DNA of 55,018 nucleotides from Salinivirgaceae bacterium (GTDB lineage: Bacteria; Bacteroidota; Bacteroidia; Bacteroidales; SZUA-534): assembly GCA_017474765.1 (NCBI GenBank), contig JAFVGW010000009.1, positions 1-55,018 on the forward strand, written 5' to 3'. Below are positions 52,701 through 55,018 of the stretch, piece by piece (within the stretch, counting starts at the first letter, position 1; every line of letters starts with the position of its first letter). The translations under genes and the position numbers were made by a program. The notes below the pieces were generated by a model. The model saw only the letters and a list, made by a program, of their open reading frames with translations, was not told the origin of the DNA and searched no databases.

Positions 52701-53166
52701 GATAGAGAATTTTTTTCGAACCTTTGTCAATGCGGTACATCGTCAGATTTTTCTCACTTGCCGACTGACAAACACCGACCGCGTAACCACTTATCTTACT
52801 GTTAGATATGTTGGAATCGGAAGCCATCAGCCAATAGCAGAACTTGTTGCTTGCTGTCGGCTCGAAGCCTGACGATAATCGGAACGTCCAAGTGGTTGTG
52901 CCATTGGCAAATAAGCCATCGGTATGAGCCGAAAGGAAACTTTTTCCAGCAACGCCTTCAAGATTGTGCTTAATCAGCGAACCGTCTGAAATCCAGTCGG
53001 TTGCATTATCCCAGCTATCGAGCGCATCGCCACCCCGATTGTCGCAAAAAAGCGTATCTGCGGGTAACTGACTGAAAGTTATATCGTTGGCAAAAACATA
53101 CCCGTTATTGGCACTACCTAAAAATATTGCCAGCCAAAATAAACAGAGAGAAAATTTTTTATTCAT
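49738..53166 (-). CDS. Secreted lamin-tail-domain protein
   Basis: 1142 residues. Signal peptide 1-26 (LFWLAIFLGSANNGYVFA). Residues about 35-235 look like a laminin-G-like jelly roll. Three lamin-tail domains start at about 333 (FNEIMYNSTDG), 590 (ISEIMATPEP) and 852 (ISEILFNPYP), each with an ELYN motif. Between them lie SbsA-like Ig modules (VDEKTVEIQFS; VDENTLQLYFSEPV). Residues about 1028-1142 form a FlgD-like/gliding-motility C-terminal module (SPDNDGFEDQLEIGY ... GTSGFWAWDGLDDNNRRVPTG), ending in the basic RKPKRRIR, probably a T9SS signal of the type B kind, though less canonical than in the PKD protein. It is likely surface exposed; lamin-tail domains are common on bacterial extracellular proteins and nucleases, but no nuclease motif is seen. 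Confidence 0.85.
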   Translation of the reverse strand: MNKKFSLCLFWLAIFLGSANNGYVFANDITFSQLPADTLFCDNRGGDALDSWDNATDWISDGSLIKHNLEGVAGKSFLSAHTDGLFANGTTTWTFRLSSGFEPTASNKFCYWLMASDSNISNSKISGYAVGVCQSASEKNLTMYRIDKGSKKILYQTRYQWTAEKAVEMVVTRTPKGSWTLSYIVGPETSTDTIAGDDFIDNTYSDLQYHGYHFVYSKTRAGQLWVGNTTIVRQKSPIALQSAVCVDEKTVEIQFSGAPDSLSAVNAANYTIDGAAVSSAQFNPAEPLKVTIKTSSLAAGTHTLAVSGIIGRNGLTMEPQQIDFEFIPPAEPFDLVFNEIMYNSTDGILPNYDYLELYNSSSRSISLGGWTLDISGTVRKLPDSTIAAGNYLIITTATAVDTFSVYGKAASGLTSTSLTNSGRTLRLVSPQGHTIDSLTYSDKVISDAEKSNGGWALERIDPLNTCSGWNNWAFSTDLRGGTPGQRNSVYARNLDKTPIKIDNLVPLTDNQLRLEFSETPTTKSLTNAANYLLDNKCKLDSTTFENNKLTLVFDAPYSTDAPHKIRIANLADECGNIMKDTTIQFIYHPAALYDLVISEIMATPEPSAGLPENEWIELYNRSPFDIYLVDYNIIIGNKYFNIDDGLIPAKSYAILTKSGNESDFAKYGNVLNVSKMPALPQSGSITICKNGADPICQTNYKQSWFADDLKAAGGYSLERIDVDNADESAANWAQTENSAGGTPCAQNSINQTIVDNIKPRLLRAVPVDENTLQLYFSEPVTIDGHHEMLNIEPVGYHFTYAYTSAKDLTMVITILNDFLSENETYTLTVDSTLTDIAGNRMAANTARFALPRKAETGDLIISEILFNPYPNGADFVELYNRSDHAINIAGLVLATRTDGNLKTPKTIDGFGSILLPNSYIAISTDIANIAATYRHGELYQVALPSMPDGEGNIVLADTAGNIFDEVNYSSKMHFGLLKDLNGVSLERIDNEQPANNPGNWHSASEQVGWATPGLPNSAARSISTDSESLISLNSEVFSPDNDGFEDQLEIGYNIDEAGYVANVTIFNAKGLKMRTLVNNQLLGTSGFWAWDGLDDNNRRVPTGIYVIYCELFDLDEGEEREKSLRCGYKNVISLRKPKRRIR

Positions 53167-53293
53167 CTTTGTACGATTTCAAAAAATCGGTGCGTCAGAG
53201 CATAAGTCTTTGATAATCAAAGTATCTCAAAACATCGATTTTAAATTTCGAATCGAGTTAAAGATAGAAAATTATTAATAAAAAATTTAGACT

Positions 53294-54304
53294 ATGAAGA
53301 TAGCCGTTGTTGGTGCCAGCGGTGCCGTTGGCCAGGAATTTTTGAAGATTTTGAACGAGCGAAATCTTCCGATTGACGAGTTAGTGCTGTTCGGGTCGGC
53401 CCGCAGCGCAGGAACTTCTTACGAGTTCAAGGGTAAGAAAATTGTGGTTAAAGAGTTGAAACACAACGACGATTTCAAGGACATCGACATTGCCCTGACG
53501 TCGGCGGGTGCCAGCACTTCGAAGGAATACGAGAAGACCATTACAAAATATGGCTGCATTATGATTGACAACTCGAGCGCGTTCCGTATGGACACCGACG
53601 TGCCTTTGGTTGTGCCCGAAGTGAACCCCGAAGACGCACTGAACGCACCGCGCAACGTGATTGCCAACCCGAACTGCACAACAATCATTATGGTGGTGGT
53701 TCTGAAGGCTTTGGAAGAGTTGTCGCACATCAAGCGCGTGCACGTGGCAAGTTATCAGAGCGCGAGCGGCGCGGGCGCAATGGGTATGGCCGAGCTCGAC
53801 CAGCAAATCAAGGATTATGCCGCAGGTAAAGAGCTGACTGTCAACAAATTCTCATCGCAGCTGCTCTACAATGTCATTCCGCACATTGACGTCTTCACCG
53901 ACAACGATTACACCAAGGAAGAAATGAAAATGTATAACGAGACCAAGAAGATTATGCATTCCGACATTGCCGTGAGCGCCACCTGCGTGCGCGTGCCCGT
54001 TATGCGTGCTCACTCTGAAGCCATCTGGTGCGAGACCGAGAAGCCTGTTTCGCCTGCCGATTTCCGTGCCGCTTGCGCGAAAGCCGCTGGTGTGACGGTT
54101 GTCGACAACCCAGCCAACAAAGAGTACCCAATGCCATTGTTCGTCGCTGGTCAGGACAATGTGTCGGTAGGCCGCATCCGCGCCGACATTGCCAACCCCA
54201 ACGGCATCACCTTCTGGTGCGTTGGCGACCAAATCCGCAAGGGCGCCGCTCTGAACGCTGTGCAAATTGCTGAATATCTGATTTCGAAGAAGTTCAAGGC
54301 ATAA
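53294..54304 (+). CDS. asd: Aspartate-semialdehyde dehydrogenase
   Basis: 336 residues. NADP loop [15 protein letters not shown] at 4-18, active-site NPNCTTI (Cys at about 128), [12 protein letters not shown], and the substrate-side [12 protein letters not shown] with the catalytic His at about 237. It reduces aspartyl phosphate to the semialdehyde, the branch point to lysine/diaminopimelate, threonine and methionine. It is a single gene with a terminator at 54328-54366. Confidence 0.97.
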   Translation: MKIAVVGASGAVGQEFLKILNERNLPIDELVLFGSARSAGTSYEFKGKKIVVKELKHNDDFKDIDIALTSAGASTSKEYEKTITKYGCIMIDNSSAFRMDTDVPLVVPEVNPEDALNAPRNVIANPNCTTIIMVVVLKALEELSHIKRVHVASYQSASGAGAMGMAELDQQIKDYAAGKELTVNKFSSQLLYNVIPHIDVFTDNDYTKEEMKMYNETKKIMHSDIAVSATCVRVPVMRAHSEAIWCETEKPVSPADFRAACAKAAGVTVVDNPANKEYPMPLFVAGQDNVSVGRIRADIANPNGITFWCVGDQIRKGAALNAVQIAEYLISKKFKA

Positions 54305-54327
54305 GCAATTGCCTACCCGAATAATTG

Positions 54328-54366
54328 AAAAATCCGCTGTGGCTTTTGGCTGCAGCGGATTTTTTT
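54328..54366. terminator. Terminator after asd
   Basis: AAAAATCCGCTG (54328-54339) pairs with CAGCGGATTTTT (54353-54364), followed by more T. The A-run allows use by the convergent small gene as well. Confidence 0.9.
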
Positions 54367-54430
54367 GTCCAGTGAAATTATTCTGTTGAAGATTAGCGGA
54401 TTATCGCGCCTATTTCCGTGTGCAATGTGA

Positions 54431-54718
54431 TTATTTGCTTTCGCTGAGTTTTGCCATGCGGCCAACGAATTCTGCCACCTTCTGGCGGGCGTCGTTGCGT
54501 ATGGCTTTCAAGTTGTCGCCGCGTTCGTCGGTCTTGTTTTTGCGCACTGCGTTGATGTCGGCCAGAGCCTTGCCGTAATAATCCAGAATGTCGTTTATTA
54601 GGTCTTCGGTGGCCTTGATGTCGACGTTCGGAACCAGCATTGTGTATGCAATGCATTCGCTAACCATTTCTTTGACAATGAAAGTGATGTCGCCTTTAAG
54701 TTGTCTTTTGCTTGCCAT
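54431..54718 (-). CDS. Small conserved hypothetical helical protein
   Basis: 95 residues, all helical and charged: GDITFIVKEMVSECIAYTML, LINDILDYYGKALADINAV, KVAEFVGRMAKLSESK. No signal peptide or membrane segment. I recall similar uncharacterised proteins in Bacteroidetes but no function. It is convergent with asd, and its upstream side is AT-rich repeat DNA, so its promoter is not evident. Confidence 0.75.
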   Translation of the reverse strand: MASKRQLKGDITFIVKEMVSECIAYTMLVPNVDIKATEDLINDILDYYGKALADINAVRKNKTDERGDNLKAIRNDARQKVAEFVGRMAKLSESK

Positions 54719-54869
54719 AGTTTTAAGTTTTATGTTATAAGTTTTCGAAGTTTTAAGTTTAAAAGTTAAGAAGTTAATCCCGATAGCTATCGGGGGCTTC
54801 GCTGTTTTTGAAGTTTAGAAGGTTGAGTAAAGTGTAAAGTTTAATGTGTAATGATTCTTGTTCGTAACT
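54719..54869. repeat. AT-rich degenerate repeats and 16-bp palindrome
   Basis: Units like AAGTTTTAAGTT and GTTATAAG repeat irregularly to about 54777. CCCGATAGCTATCGGG (54779-54794) is a perfect 16-bp palindrome. Then low-complexity sequence leads into the heptamer array. No gene is seen. Confidence 0.8.
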
Positions 54870-55018
54870 CGTAATTCATAATTCATAATTCGTAATTCAT
54901 AATTCGTAATTCATAATTCGTAATTCATAATTCGTAATTCATAATTCGTAATTCATAATTCGTAATTCATAATTCGTAATTCATAATTCGTAATTCATAA
55001 TTCGTAATTCATAATTCG
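54870..55018. repeat. 14-bp tandem array (two alternating heptamers), truncated by window end
   Basis: The unit CGTAATTCATAATT is two heptamers, CGTAATT and CATAATT. One unit (54870-54883), an extra CATAATT (54884-54890), then just over nine uninterrupted units (54891-55018) reach the window edge. Copies are identical, pointing to recent expansion. The period is not a multiple of three, and it is non-coding. Confidence 0.97.

Noticed and set aside
54870..55018. Possible CRISPR array
   Set aside because: The 14-bp unit repeats without spacers and there are no cas genes; it is a simple tandem repeat.

Overview
This is chromosomal DNA of a member of the Bacteroidota, most likely an uncultured Bacteroidales-type anaerobe. 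Evidence: Bacteroidota -7 promoter boxes (TAnnTTTG) upstream of at least fourteen genes; two giant cell-surface proteins with the two classes of type IX secretion (T9SS) sorting domain; a PorP/SprF-family protein; a GldL/GldM-related membrane protein; an OadG-OadA-OadB sodium-pump operon of the Bacteroidetes type; DUF4249 and DUF5715 proteins; and a tRNA-guanine transglycosylase without zinc cysteines. Species cannot be named from the sequence. Family assignments and motif comparisons rest on recall; no search was run.

Layout. 1-110: 3' end of a 5S rRNA and its terminator. 330-9593: mostly housekeeping genes (MaoC-like hydratase, acidic small protein, phosphofructokinase, L34, D-Ala-D-Ala ligase, secreted thioredoxin, DUF4249 lipoprotein, rRNA m5C methyltransferase), interrupted by a divergent pair: a GldL/GldM-like membrane protein and a HAMP-GAF-coil sensor-like protein. 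9618-12323: era and der, separated by a four-helix-bundle gene bracketed by repeats. 12758-16111: biotin-dependent sodium-pumping decarboxylase operon. 16184-16986: ogt and a TfoX-like gene. 17158-32985: T9SS surface region with a 2506-residue PKD-repeat protein (type B sorting), its coupled PorP/SprF partner, and a 2339-residue mosaic adhesin-like protein (type A sorting). 33340-36059: minus-strand operon of nucleoside phosphorylase, SirB1-like protein and Wzz-like membrane protein. 36128-44126: plus-strand genes (Usp, membrane protein, M15-like DUF5715 protein, SerB, Tgt, LptF/G-like permease, RecJ). 44160-53166: TilS, then an envelope group of glycosyltransferase, LTA-synthase-like sulfatase-fold enzyme, flippase and a lamin-tail surface protein. 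53294-54718: Asd and a small conserved hypothetical. 54719-55018: AT-rich simple repeats ending in a heptamer array that runs off the window.

How genes work together. The PKD protein and PorP/SprF gene overlap by 4 bp, matching the known pairing of type B cargo with SprF-type partners. The oad genes should couple decarboxylation of a biotin-bound carboxyl group to Na+ export. The glycosyltransferase, LTA-synthase-like enzyme and flippase suggest assembly of a surface glycan.

The strongest candidate for something undescribed is at 3085-4161: one polypeptide that appears to carry two GldL-type transmembrane hairpins and the first periplasmic domain of GldM/PorM, without the GldL glutamate, transcribed divergently from a GAF sensor-like protein. 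Other points of interest are a cysteine pair repeated through sixteen consecutive PKD modules, the repeat-bracketed gene between era and der, the metal-site-less Tgt, and an OadA homologue with altered carboxyltransferase motifs.
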